Origin: Streptomyces netropsis
GTDB taxonomy: Bacteria; Actinomycetota; Actinomycetes; Streptomycetales; Streptomycetaceae
Length of the DNA: 64,000 bases
Assembly (NCBI RefSeq): GCF_014203545.1
Contig: NZ_JACHJG010000009.1
Coordinates: forward strand, 1-64,000
Direction of reading: 5' to 3'
The notes under the pieces are model-generated. The model had not been told where the DNA came from, made no database searches, and saw only the letters and a list, made by a program, of their open reading frames with translations. Made by a program: the position numbers and the translations under genes. This document shows, one piece after another, positions 52,862 to 61,576 of the stretch (positions are counted from its first letter, which is position 1; the number at the start of each line of letters is the position of its first letter).

Positions 52862-53667
52862 GGATGCTCCTCGGTAGGTGTCGGAGCACCATGGTGGCGC
52901 GGTCTGCCCGTGGGGCACCATGGCGCGGTGGCGCTACGGGTTCGTTTCGGAGCTCGGCGCCCCGTGAGCCTCGCCCCTGCGCGGGGGGCGGCGTTGCGCC
53001 TGCGCCACCGGCCGCGGGCGCGGCCCGCCTGTCGGCCCGGCGCGATGGCCGGGCGTCGGCGCGCGGCTCGCCGCGTCCGGGGACCCGCGGCCGACCGCCG
53101 TTTCCGTCCGCGAGCGTGACGCCCCGTGCGCGTCGCCCCAGTGCGGGACCGGTCGGCGTTGCGCCTGCGCCACCGGCTGCGGGGCGCGGCCCGCCTGTCG
53201 GCCCGGCGCGATGGCCGGGCGTCGGCGCGCGGCTCGCCGTGTCCGGGGGTTCCGAGGCCGACCGCCGTTTCCGTCCGCGGCCCCGTGCCTGGAGCTTGCC
53301 GCTCCGTGAGCCTCGCCCCTGCGCGGGGGGCGGCGTTGCGCCTGCGCCACCGGCTGCGGGGCGCGGCCCGCCTGTCGGCCCGGCGCGATGGCCGGGCGTC
53401 GGCGCGCGGCTCGCCGTGTCCGGGGACCCGCGGCCGACCGCCGTTTCCGTCCGCGGGCCCGCGCCCGGAGGTTGCCGCTCGGTACGCGCCTCGCCCCTGC
53501 GCGGGGCCGGTCGGCGTGGCGCCTGCGGCCCGGCCGCAGGGCGCGCCGTGGCGGCGGCACCGTCCTCCTGCGACGGGAGGCGCCGGGACGCGCAGGGCGG
53601 TTGCGGCACGGGGCCGCGGGTGACCACGGCGACCGGCCTAGGACGGCAGCAGACGGCAGCAGACGGC
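52862..53667. repeat. Tandem repeat array in the ppa upstream / EamA downstream gap
   Basis: There is no supported gene in about 800 bases. Three near-identical units start at 52990, 53155 and 53332, and a diverged fourth starts at 53513. The conserved core is about 123 bp, running from GGCGTTGCGCCTGCGCCACC to CCGCCGTTTCCGTCCG; the periods are 165, 177 and 181 bp. The unit linkers contain CCTCGCCCCTGCGCGGGG. The array carries no stop codons in several frames, which makes long open frames that are spurious. The ppa promoter must lie at its left end. Confidence 0.85.
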
Positions 53668-54756
53668 TCAGTCGTCCTCCGGCGCGGAGCGCGCCGGAAC
53701 GAGGCAGCGGCCGTCCGGCCGCGCGCCGGGGAGCCGGGGCTCGGGTGCCGGCTCGGCCCCGGGCGCCGAAGCCGACGCGGCCCGCCGCGGGCCGGCGGGC
53801 CCGGCAGTCGGCACGGGCCCAGAAGTACAGCCCTCGGCAGGAGACACCGCCCGGCGCGGCCGGCCGGACTCGGCAGTCGGCACCGGACCGGAAGCAGCAC
53901 CGCCCTCGGCACGAGGCACCGCAGGGGCCCCGCGGTCCACGTCCCGCACCGTCAGCATGACCACCCCGGTCGTGGCGACCGCGCCCGCCACGAAGGCCAG
54001 CACCCCGCCGGTCACCCCGTAGCGGAAGCCCTCGCCGAGGACGGTGATGCCGACCGCCGCCGCGACGACGGGGTTGACGACGGTCACCGTCGCGAGCGGT
54101 GCCGCGAGCCCCGCCCCGCGGTAGGCGGCCTGCGACAGCAGCAGGCCCGCCGTGGCGAGGACCGCGATGACGCCGAGGGTGGGCAGCAGCGAGCCCGTCG
54201 CGCGGTCGGTCCAGTCCTCGGCCGCCGCCTTGGTGAAGACGGACGCCATTCCGAAGGCGGCACCCGCCGCGGACGCCAGCATCACGCCCCGTACGACGGG
54301 CCGCCGCATCCGGTGCGCGGCGAGCACGAGCGCGGCCACGGCGCCCAGGACGACCGCCGCGAGCACCGGCCGCTCGGCGCCCCCGAGGGTCTCGGGGTGC
54401 GGGGTCCCGGTCAGTGAGAGCAGCCCCGCGAGGCCGACGGTCGCGAGGATGGCCCCGCGCCACCCCGCGGCCCCGACCGGCCGGTGCACGAGCAGGGCGG
54501 CCATCGGCAGGGCGAACACCAAGGTCAGCGCGCCCAGCGGCTGCACCAGGCTCAGCGGTCCGAACGCCAGGGCCACCACGTGCAGCGTCGCGCCCACGCC
54601 GGTGAGCGCGACGGCGCCCCACCAGCCCGGGCGGCGCAGGGGCGCGTAGGTGACGCCGTCGCTGGTGGCCGCGACGCGCTCCTGTGCGATGGCCGCGGCC
54701 GCGTAGGCGGCGGCGGATATCAGGCACAGCAGCACCGACACCATGAGTGAACTCAC
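53668..54756 (-). CDS. EamA/DMT-family transporter with a long Pro/Ala-rich tail
   Basis: This is a multi-pass transporter of the drug/metabolite transporter superfamily with about nine to ten membrane segments over the first 265 residues. Examples are SVLLCLISAAAYAAAAIAQ, VALTGVGATLHVVALAFGPL and LATVTVVNPVVAAAVGITVLGEGF. Substrate unknown. The final 90 residues are an unstructured Pro/Ala/Arg tail with an internal duplication (SGPVPTAESGRPRRAVSPAEG and SGPVPTAGPAGPRRAASASAP). GTG at 54756 has GAGG 6 nt upstream. Divergent from the bisindole operon but not clearly part of it. Confidence 0.87.
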   Translation of the reverse strand: MSSLMVSVLLCLISAAAYAAAAIAQERVAATSDGVTYAPLRRPGWWGAVALTGVGATLHVVALAFGPLSLVQPLGALTLVFALPMAALLVHRPVGAAGWRGAILATVGLAGLLSLTGTPHPETLGGAERPVLAAVVLGAVAALVLAAHRMRRPVVRGVMLASAAGAAFGMASVFTKAAAEDWTDRATGSLLPTLGVIAVLATAGLLLSQAAYRGAGLAAPLATVTVVNPVVAAAVGITVLGEGFRYGVTGGVLAFVAGAVATTGVVMLTVRDVDRGAPAVPRAEGGAASGPVPTAESGRPRRAVSPAEGCTSGPVPTAGPAGPRRAASASAPGAEPAPEPRLPGARPDGRCLVPARSAPEDD

Positions 54757-54828
54757 GCCACGCCTCGCCTGTCCGTTCCATCGCGGTTCATACCCTCAAC
54801 AATGCCTCGCGCGGGGAGCCGCCGTCGT

Positions 54829-54883
54829 CGTACCTGAGTACGGGCTTGGTCCTACCACCGATGGAGTACGGGGGGAGTACGGA
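54829..54883 (+). promoter_or_regulatory. GAGTACGG direct repeats upstream of the bisindole operon
   Basis: The 381-bp gap 54757-55137 is less GC-rich than its neighbours and has no gene. It carries GAGTACGGG at 54836-54844, GAGTACGGG at 54864-54872 and GAGTACGGA at 54875-54883; the last two are 11 bp apart, one helical turn. The first lies in the inverted repeat CGTAC-CTGA-GTACG (54829-54842). This is a plausible binding region for a pathway-specific activator. Confidence 0.45.
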
Positions 54884-55137
54884 GAGTGACGCCGTCACCC
54901 TCCTCGAGGGCGTCCGGCACGGGTGGTCACGGTGGCCAATTCTCCCCATCCCCTCAACCGGAATATCCGGAATCGACGTCATACGTACGCCGTCTGCTCT
55001 TCATGAATTTCCACCGGCGGGGGCGGCGCCGGGGCCGAGGGTGTCCGGAAAACTCATTGCCAATCCTCACCTCGGACATATGGACTCGACGCGAGCGCCC
55101 GCACGGGAATTGGTTGTACATCACGGGGGGAACCACC

Positions 55138-56664
55138 ATGTGCAGCACTTCACGAATTTGGCATGCCCCTGCCGTCGGGGAAGCCGGGGGGCAAAAGGGC
55201 CGCCGCGTCACGGTCATCGGTGCCGGGATTGCCGGACTGGTGGCGGCCTACGAGCTGGAGCGGCTGAATTACCGGGTCCGGATACTGGAAGGCAACACCC
55301 GCATCGGCGGTCGCATCCACACCCACCGGTTCGGCCCCGACCCCGGCGCACCGTCCGTGGAACTCGGAGCCATGCGCATTCCGACCCATCACCGACGCAC
55401 CCTGGAATACATCGAACATTTGCGCCTCGGTGAGAATGTTCGGGAATTCAGGACCCTCCTGTCGGACGAGAACGCATTCCTGCACACGGCCGACGGGTTC
55501 GTGCGGATACGGGACGCGTCCGGTCCGCTGCACCGCAGCTTCCGGCGCGAGCTCGCGCGGGACCGCCACCCCGGCTCGTACGACGACGCCACCGTCGCCT
55601 TCGGCGCCTGGCTCACGGCCGTCGTCGGGGCCATCGCCCCGCCGGACCTGCGGGACGCGCTGCGCGCGGACCTGCGCCGACAACTGCTCGACCTGGTCGC
55701 CCGTATCGATCCGGCCCCGTACCTGACCGGGGCGGCCGGGGGCCGGGTGGACCTCCACGCGCTCTTCGCGGCGCACCCGGGGATCCGGGCCGGTTGCAGC
55801 GGCCGGCTCAACGGCTTCCTCGACGACATCCTCACCGAGACCAGCCCCGCGCTGCTGCGGATCGAGGGCGGTATGGACCAGCTGCCCCGCCGGCTCGCCG
55901 AGCGGCTGCGGGGCCCGGTGTCGTGCGGCCGCAAGGTGGTGGGCGTGGAGGTGCGGGAGCACGACGTGCTGGTCCACTCCCGCACGGCCGCCCGCACGGT
56001 CGTCGAGCCCAGCGACTTCGTCGTCTGCGCGGCGCCCTTCCCGGCGCTCCGGCGCATGCGGCTGACCGGCCTGGACGCCGACAAGCTGGCCGTGCTGCGC
56101 GAGGTGGACTACTGCCCGGCCACCAAGGTGGCCTTCCATTGCCGGGAGCCCTTCTGGCAGGCGGACGGCATCGACGGCGGGGCCTCGTTCACGGGCGGCA
56201 GCATCCGCCAGACGTACTACCCGCCCGCGGACGGCGGCCGGGGGCGTGGGGCGGCGCTGCTGGCCAGCTACACGATCGGCCGCGAGGCCGAGCGGCTCGG
56301 GCGGATGTCGCCCCGCCGCCGGCACCGTCTCGTCCTGGAGGAGCTGAGCGCGGTCCATCCCGAACTGCTGCGGCCCGGCATGGTCCTGGAGGCGGTGAGC
56401 ACGGCGTGGGGGCACACGCCGTGGACCGTGGGCTGTGCGATGCGCTGGGGCAAGGACGCGGCCGAGGTCGAGGAGGAGCGGGTCCGCGCGGCCCGCCCGG
56501 TGCACCGGCTGTTCTTCGCGGGCGAGCACACCTCGACGACCCCGGCGTGGATCGAGGGGGCCGTCGAATCGGCGCTGCGGGCCGTCGAGGAGATCGACGG
56601 GTACGCGCCGAGCCGCCGTCCCGCCGCCGCCTTGGGGATCCACGACCCCGCGGGAGCGTGGTGA
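55138..56664 (+). CDS. rebO: L-tryptophan-oxidase-type flavin amine oxidase (RebO/StaO-like)
   Basis: This FAD enzyme probably oxidises L-tryptophan to the indole-3-pyruvate imine, the first step to chromopyrrolate. The 508-residue product has the FAD motif VIGAGIAGLVAAYELERL near residue 25 and ELGAMRIPTHHR near 75, typical of L-amino-acid oxidases including RebO and VioA. The C-terminal GEHTSTTPAWIEGAVESA near residue 460 is also present. ATG at 55138 has GGGGGA 8 nt upstream. The stop overlaps the next start (TGATG). Identity as tryptophan oxidase rather than another amino-acid oxidase rests on the next genes. Confidence 0.9.
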   Translation: MCSTSRIWHAPAVGEAGGQKGRRVTVIGAGIAGLVAAYELERLNYRVRILEGNTRIGGRIHTHRFGPDPGAPSVELGAMRIPTHHRRTLEYIEHLRLGENVREFRTLLSDENAFLHTADGFVRIRDASGPLHRSFRRELARDRHPGSYDDATVAFGAWLTAVVGAIAPPDLRDALRADLRRQLLDLVARIDPAPYLTGAAGGRVDLHALFAAHPGIRAGCSGRLNGFLDDILTETSPALLRIEGGMDQLPRRLAERLRGPVSCGRKVVGVEVREHDVLVHSRTAARTVVEPSDFVVCAAPFPALRRMRLTGLDADKLAVLREVDYCPATKVAFHCREPFWQADGIDGGASFTGGSIRQTYYPPADGGRGRGAALLASYTIGREAERLGRMSPRRRHRLVLEELSAVHPELLRPGMVLEAVSTAWGHTPWTVGCAMRWGKDAAEVEEERVRAARPVHRLFFAGEHTSTTPAWIEGAVESALRAVEEIDGYAPSRRPAAALGIHDPAGAW

Positions 56665-59600
56665 TGAGCGTCTTCGACCTGCCGAGGCTGCACTTCGCCG
56701 GAGTCGCGACGACGAAACTGCCGACCGGGCCGCGCTGCGGACGCGTCGACCTGTCCGCGAACCGGGTGCTGACCGACGAGGGGCCCTTCCCCGCCGACCG
56801 GCCCGCGCGCGACTTCCACGCCTATCTCGACGAGCGCGGCCCGCGCTTCGACCGGGACGGGCGGCCCGCGCCGCGCGGGGAGTTCAGCCTGGCCAAGGGC
56901 TGGAACTTCGACGGCAACGGCCACTTCCTGATGGACTCCCGCATCGTCGCCGCCGAGGGCGCGGACGGGGTTCTGGACGTCGCCGACCCGGTGGTCGGCC
57001 GCAACGTGGACGTCTGGGGCCACTACAACGACTATCTGCGCACCACCGTCAACCGGGCCCGCGTCTTCGACCTCGACCCCGCGTCACGGTGGACCACGGC
57101 CCTGATGGTGGGCCGGTTCGGCTTCGGCCGCGTCGGCCGCTCGCACGACCAGGGCTATCTGTTCACCGGTGGGGTGAGCGGTCTCCAGCCGCCGCGCTGG
57201 GTCGACTTCGGCCACGTCCTGGACGTCGGCGAGCACGTGCTGGCCCCGCAGTTGCGCTACTGCGCGGTGCACCAGTTCGTGGTGGCGGACGACGGGGACG
57301 CCGACTGGCTCCCCGACGCCGGCTCCTCCCCCGTGGTGGGTGCGCTGCGCGAGGCCGTCGAGAGCGGTGCGGACGGTCTCGTCGTGCAGTTCGCGCTGGA
57401 CGGCATGTCGTCGCCCGTGGCCCCGGACGCGCCGAGTCACTGGCGGGTCCGGGGGACGATCGCGCCGTGGCACGCAGACGAGTTGCGCACCTACCCGGCG
57501 GGGCGGCTGCTCGTGCCCGGCCCCCCGAACGCGGGCAGGACGGCCTTGCACCACCTCACGGTCGAGGTCGCGGACGGGCGGGCCGCGTTCAACATGGTCT
57601 CCGCCGTCCCGCTCACCGGCCGGGCCGAACAGGCGGGCCCCGGCCCGCTGCACCGGCTCGGCCCGCCGCTGGACCTCGGCGACCTGGAGCTGCGGACGGC
57701 CGGTACCGACCGGCTCGTCGCCCGGCTGCCGTCGGCGGCCTACCGCGACGGCCTCACCTCGGGCATCGTCACCACGCCCGCCGAACCCGGCTGGGAAGCG
57801 GCCGGGGACGCGGCGCTGTATCTGACCGGCGTCCTGCCCGGCGGCCGGCGGGCGACGCTGCTGACCGAGCGGGAGACGGTCGTCCAGAGCGACGAGGCGC
57901 TGACGGCCCTGCACCACCGCGACCTCGCCCACGGCCGCGACCACGCCGTGGCGGTGCCGCTGCGCAGCTACGTGCGCGGCCGCCCCGCGAGCGCGGGCCC
58001 GGTGTCCGTGCGGCAGTACTTCAACCCCCGCGCGCTGCCCGGCCACCGGCCGGCCGGGACACCCGGCGCCCGCTGCGGCGACGCGGTGCTGCTGGGGCTG
58101 CGCGCGGGCCCGCCGGAGGGGCCCGGCGACTACGCCCCCGAGTGCGTCGTCGAGACGGACGAGCACGGCCACGGCCTGCTCACCCTGCGCGGCGAACGGG
58201 CGGGCACCTGCCGGATCCTGCTGTCCACCGGCCCCGGCGACCTGCCGGACACGGCCCCCGGCGCACCGGGATCGGCCTGGGCGGCCTACGACGACGAGGA
58301 CGCGCTCGGCTTCTGGGCGGGGGCCGGCGCACTGGCCGTACGGGTCCTGCCCGACGACTGGCACCTGGACGACGTGCCCCGCCAGGACGTGGACTTCGCG
58401 CTGTTGCACCGGGAGGTGTTCGCCTACTACGAGCAGGTCTCCTCCTTCATGACGTCGGAGGTGTTCAGCCTCGCCGACCGGTGCAAGGTGGAGACGTACG
58501 CGGAGCTGGCCTGGCAGATGTGCGACCCGGGCAACAAGGCCAAGACGTACTACATGCCGCCCACCCGCGATCTGACGGATCCCAAGGCGCGGCTGCTGCT
58601 GGCGTATCTGCGCAACCAGCAGGCGCGGGTGCGGCCGCCCGTCCCGGCGCCCGCCGCGCTCGGCACGGAGCCGGGCATCACCACGCGCGGCCAGTTGTGG
58701 ACCGCGCTGAAGCAGGCGGCCGCACTGGAGCTGGCGGTGATGCTGCAGTACCTGTACGCGGCCTTCTCGCTGCCGACCCACGGGGCCGGGAGCCAGTACG
58801 TACGGCGCGGGCTGTGGACGCCCGGGCAGTTGGAGCTCGCGTGCGGCCAGGGCGGTGCCACGACGGACGACGGGATGCGCGGGGCGCTGCTGAACGTGGC
58901 CCGTGAGGAGATGATCCATTTCCTGGTGGTCAACAACATCATCATGGCCATCGGCGAACCGTTCCACGTCCCGGCCGTCGACTTCGCCACCATCAACTCC
59001 GTGCTGCCGGTCCCGCTGGACTTCGCGCTGGAGCCCTTGAGCGTCGGCAGCGTGCAGCGGTTCATCGCGATCGAGCAGCCCGCCGGGCTCGTCCCGGAGA
59101 TCCGTCGGGAGGGTGCCGCACGCCCGGAGGCGGACGGCTCTCCGGAGCGGCGGCGGGCCTTCGCGTGGGGCTCGGTGAGCGAGCTGTACGCGGGGATCCG
59201 GGAGGGGCTTCAGCGGGTGCCCGACCTGTTCCTGGTGGAGCAGGGCCGGGGCGGCGGCGAGCACCACCTGTTCATGCGGGAGTCGCTCAACGCCACGCAC
59301 CCCGACTACCAGTTGGAGGTCGACGACCTGTCGAGCGCGCTGTTCGCGGTGGACTTCATCACCGAACAGGGCGAGGGCGGGGCCCTCGGCCACGGCCCCG
59401 GCCGGCCCTCGGACGTGTCGCACTTCCAGACGTTCCTGCGGATCGGCGAGGCGCTGACGACCGAGCGGGTCGAGGGCCCGTACGGGCGGCTGGCACCGTG
59501 GAACCCGGCCTACCCGGTGCTGCGCAATCCGACGGTGGAGCCGGGCGACGGCGCGAAGGACCCGATCACCGACCCGGAAGCGCGCACCGTGGCGCGGCTG

Positions 59601-59969
59601 TTCAACCGCTCCTACTACCTGATGCTCCAACTCATGGCGCAGCACTTCGGGGAGAGCCCCGACGAGAGCCTGCGCCGCTCGAAGCTGATGAACACGTCCA
59701 TCGACGTCATGACCGGCATGATGCGCCCGCTGGCGGAGCTGCTGGTCACCATGGAGTCGGGGCGGCGCGGCCGGACGGCGGGCCCGACGTTCGAACTCGA
59801 CGTCGCGCCCGTCGCGGGCCCCCGGCCCGACGTGGCGCGCCGTGCGCTCGCGCTGCGCTTCGAGCACCTGTCGGCCGCGGCCCTCAAGTGCGCGTCGGTG
59901 CCGACGCAGGTCCCCGAAATGATGGCGTTCTACGCCGACTTCTTCCGCAGGAGGGAGGGAAGGTCATGA
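56664..59969 (+). CDS. rebD: Chromopyrrolate synthase (RebD/StaD/VioB family)
   Basis: This large iron enzyme couples two oxidised tryptophan units into the bisindole core (chromopyrrolic acid or the iminophenylpyruvate-type dimer). The 1101-residue length suits RebD/StaD. Family sequences are MSVFDLPRLHFAGVA at the N-terminus, VWGHYNDYLRTTVNRAR near residue 120, and SLADRCKVETYAELAWQMCDP near 600. The C-terminal ferritin-like region has ELAVMLQYLYAAFS near 687 and REEMIHFLVVNN near 747, with further conserved segments GGEHHLFM and ITEQGEGGALG. All agree with VioB as recalled. ATG at 56664 has GGGAG 7 nt upstream. The stop overlaps the next start. Confidence 0.95.
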   Translation: MSVFDLPRLHFAGVATTKLPTGPRCGRVDLSANRVLTDEGPFPADRPARDFHAYLDERGPRFDRDGRPAPRGEFSLAKGWNFDGNGHFLMDSRIVAAEGADGVLDVADPVVGRNVDVWGHYNDYLRTTVNRARVFDLDPASRWTTALMVGRFGFGRVGRSHDQGYLFTGGVSGLQPPRWVDFGHVLDVGEHVLAPQLRYCAVHQFVVADDGDADWLPDAGSSPVVGALREAVESGADGLVVQFALDGMSSPVAPDAPSHWRVRGTIAPWHADELRTYPAGRLLVPGPPNAGRTALHHLTVEVADGRAAFNMVSAVPLTGRAEQAGPGPLHRLGPPLDLGDLELRTAGTDRLVARLPSAAYRDGLTSGIVTTPAEPGWEAAGDAALYLTGVLPGGRRATLLTERETVVQSDEALTALHHRDLAHGRDHAVAVPLRSYVRGRPASAGPVSVRQYFNPRALPGHRPAGTPGARCGDAVLLGLRAGPPEGPGDYAPECVVETDEHGHGLLTLRGERAGTCRILLSTGPGDLPDTAPGAPGSAWAAYDDEDALGFWAGAGALAVRVLPDDWHLDDVPRQDVDFALLHREVFAYYEQVSSFMTSEVFSLADRCKVETYAELAWQMCDPGNKAKTYYMPPTRDLTDPKARLLLAYLRNQQARVRPPVPAPAALGTEPGITTRGQLWTALKQAAALELAVMLQYLYAAFSLPTHGAGSQYVRRGLWTPGQLELACGQGGATTDDGMRGALLNVAREEMIHFLVVNNIIMAIGEPFHVPAVDFATINSVLPVPLDFALEPLSVGSVQRFIAIEQPAGLVPEIRREGAARPEADGSPERRRAFAWGSVSELYAGIREGLQRVPDLFLVEQGRGGGEHHLFMRESLNATHPDYQLEVDDLSSALFAVDFITEQGEGGALGHGPGRPSDVSHFQTFLRIGEALTTERVEGPYGRLAPWNPAYPVLRNPTVEPGDGAKDPITDPEARTVARLFNRSYYLMLQLMAQHFGESPDESLRRSKLMNTSIDVMTGMMRPLAELLVTMESGRRGRTAGPTFELDVAPVAGPRPDVARRALALRFEHLSAAALKCASVPTQVPEMMAFYADFFRRREGRS

Positions 59970-61576
59970 GTCGAATCCCTTGCACGACGGACGTATTGAT
60001 CGTCGGCGGCGGCCCGGTGGGTCTGGCGCTGGCGCTGGACCTGAAGTACCGGGGCGTCCGCTTCATGGTGCTGGAGTCCTCCGACGGCACGCTCTCGCAC
60101 CCGAGGGTGGGCACGGTCGGCCCCCGGTCGATGGAGCTGTTCCGGCGCTGGGGCGTCGCCGACCGGATCCGGGCCACGGGCTGGCCCGGGGACCACCCGC
60201 TGGACATCGCGTGGGTCACGGCGGTCGGCGGCCACGAGATCCACCGCCTGGACTTCGGTACGGCCGACAACCGCCCGCCGCTGGCGTACACCCCCGAACC
60301 GGAGCAGGTGTGCCCGCAGCACTGGCTCGGCCCGCTGCTCGCGCGGGAAGTGGGCGTGCACCCCGACGGCCCGCTGCGGCGGCGCTGCCGCCTCGACCGC
60401 TTCACCCGCTACGACGACCAGGTCGTCGCGACGGCCACCGACCTCGACGACGGCTCGCGGCTGACGATCCGCGCGCGTTATCTCGTCGGCTGCGACGGGG
60501 CGGCGTCGCCGGTCCGCAAGGCCGCGGGCATCGCGGCACCGGCCCGCTACGAGACACGGGTCTTCCGCAACATCCTCTTCCGCGCGCCGGGGCTGCGCGA
60601 GCGGCTCGGTGCGCGCGGCGCCCTGGTGTACTTCCTCACCCAGCCGCCGACGTTGCGCTATCCGCTGCGGTCGATGGACGGCCGGGACCTGTACCGGCTG
60701 ACGGTGGGCGGCCCCGGCCCGGTCGGCCCCGAGCCGGAGGCGGCCGGGCAGGACGCCCTGACGACGGTCCGCGACGCCATCCGCTACGACACCCCGCTGG
60801 AGGTCCTCTCCGAGAACGTCTGGCATCTGACCCACCGCGTCGCCGAGCGCTACCGCCACGGCCGTGTCCTGCTCGCGGGCGACGCCGCGCACACCCTCTC
60901 GCCGTCCGGTGGTTTCGGCATGAACACCGGCATCTGCGACGCCGCCGACCTGGGGTGGAAGCTCGCCGCGGAGCTGGCGGGCTGGGCCGGCCCCAAGCTG
61001 CTCGACTCCTACGACACCGAGCGCCGCCCGGTCGCCGAGCGCAGCCTGGAGGAGGCCAACGCCCATCTGCTGCGGACGATGCGCCGCGAGCTGCCCAAGG
61101 AGATCCTGCTCGACTCCACCGAGGGCGCCCGCGCACGGGCGAAGCTGTCGGAGGGGATGGAACGGAGCGGGGTGCGGCGCGAATTCGAGTCGCCGGACGT
61201 GCACTTCGGCTTCCGGTACGTGTCCCCCGTCGTGATCGGCGACGGCAGGAGGGAGCGGGACTGGCGCACCGACGCCCTGCCCGGGGCCCGTGCCCCGCAC
61301 GCGTGGCTGGGGGCGGACACCTCGACGCTGGACCTGTTCGGCCGCGGCTTCCGGCTGCTGTGCTTCGCCGACTCCGACCGGCTGGCCGCGTTCGAGGCGG
61401 CCTTCGCGCACCGGGGTGTCCCGTTGAGGGCGACGCGGTGCCACGACGCGTCGGTGGCGGGGCTCTACCGCAGCGCGTTCGTCCTGGTGCGCCCGGACGG
61501 CCATGTCGCCTGGCGCGGCGCGACACTGCCGAGGGACGTGGTGCGGGTCGCGGACACCGTTCGGGGTGCGCGATGA
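59966..61576 (+). CDS. rebC: RebC/StaC-family FAD monooxygenase (aglycone-tailoring flavoenzyme)
   Basis: This flavoprotein works with the P450 to turn chromopyrrolate into an indolocarbazole aglycone. The 536-residue product has VGGGPVGLALALDL near residue 13, a CDGAASPVRKA DG motif near 176, and AGDAAHTLSPSGGFGMNTGI as GD motif. It matches RebC as recalled along its whole length (SHPRVGTVGPRSMELFRRWGVADRIRATGWPGDHPLD). RebC positions Phe216, Arg239 and Thr241 correspond here to Val221, Arg244 and Thr246: Val is the StaC-like residue, Arg and Thr are the RebC-like ones. ATG at 59966 overlaps the previous stop and has GGAGGGAAGG upstream. Confidence 0.93.
   Translation: MSRIPCTTDVLIVGGGPVGLALALDLKYRGVRFMVLESSDGTLSHPRVGTVGPRSMELFRRWGVADRIRATGWPGDHPLDIAWVTAVGGHEIHRLDFGTADNRPPLAYTPEPEQVCPQHWLGPLLAREVGVHPDGPLRRRCRLDRFTRYDDQVVATATDLDDGSRLTIRARYLVGCDGAASPVRKAAGIAAPARYETRVFRNILFRAPGLRERLGARGALVYFLTQPPTLRYPLRSMDGRDLYRLTVGGPGPVGPEPEAAGQDALTTVRDAIRYDTPLEVLSENVWHLTHRVAERYRHGRVLLAGDAAHTLSPSGGFGMNTGICDAADLGWKLAAELAGWAGPKLLDSYDTERRPVAERSLEEANAHLLRTMRRELPKEILLDSTEGARARAKLSEGMERSGVRREFESPDVHFGFRYVSPVVIGDGRRERDWRTDALPGARAPHAWLGADTSTLDLFGRGFRLLCFADSDRLAAFEAAFAHRGVPLRATRCHDASVAGLYRSAFVLVRPDGHVAWRGATLPRDVVRVADTVRGAR

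Noticed and set aside
52965..53540. Possible CRISPR array
   Set aside because: The repeated unit is over 120 bp with long similar linkers, not 24-40 bp repeats with unique spacers, and there are no cas genes.
50376..53912. 1178-codon minus-strand open frame
   Set aside because: It is a stop-free frame produced by high GC and the tandem repeat array; it overlaps pyrophosphatase and the membrane glycosyltransferase in another frame and repeats the same Arg/Pro-rich peptide.
53668..54756. EamA transporter as the bisindole exporter
   Set aside because: It is divergent with a 381-bp gap and such transporters are common housekeeping genes; no evidence links it to the cluster.
55794..56663. Very large chromopyrrolate synthase starting at 55794
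   Set aside because: The upstream frame overlaps the oxidase gene; the family N-terminus begins exactly at ATG 56664 with a good ribosome binding site.
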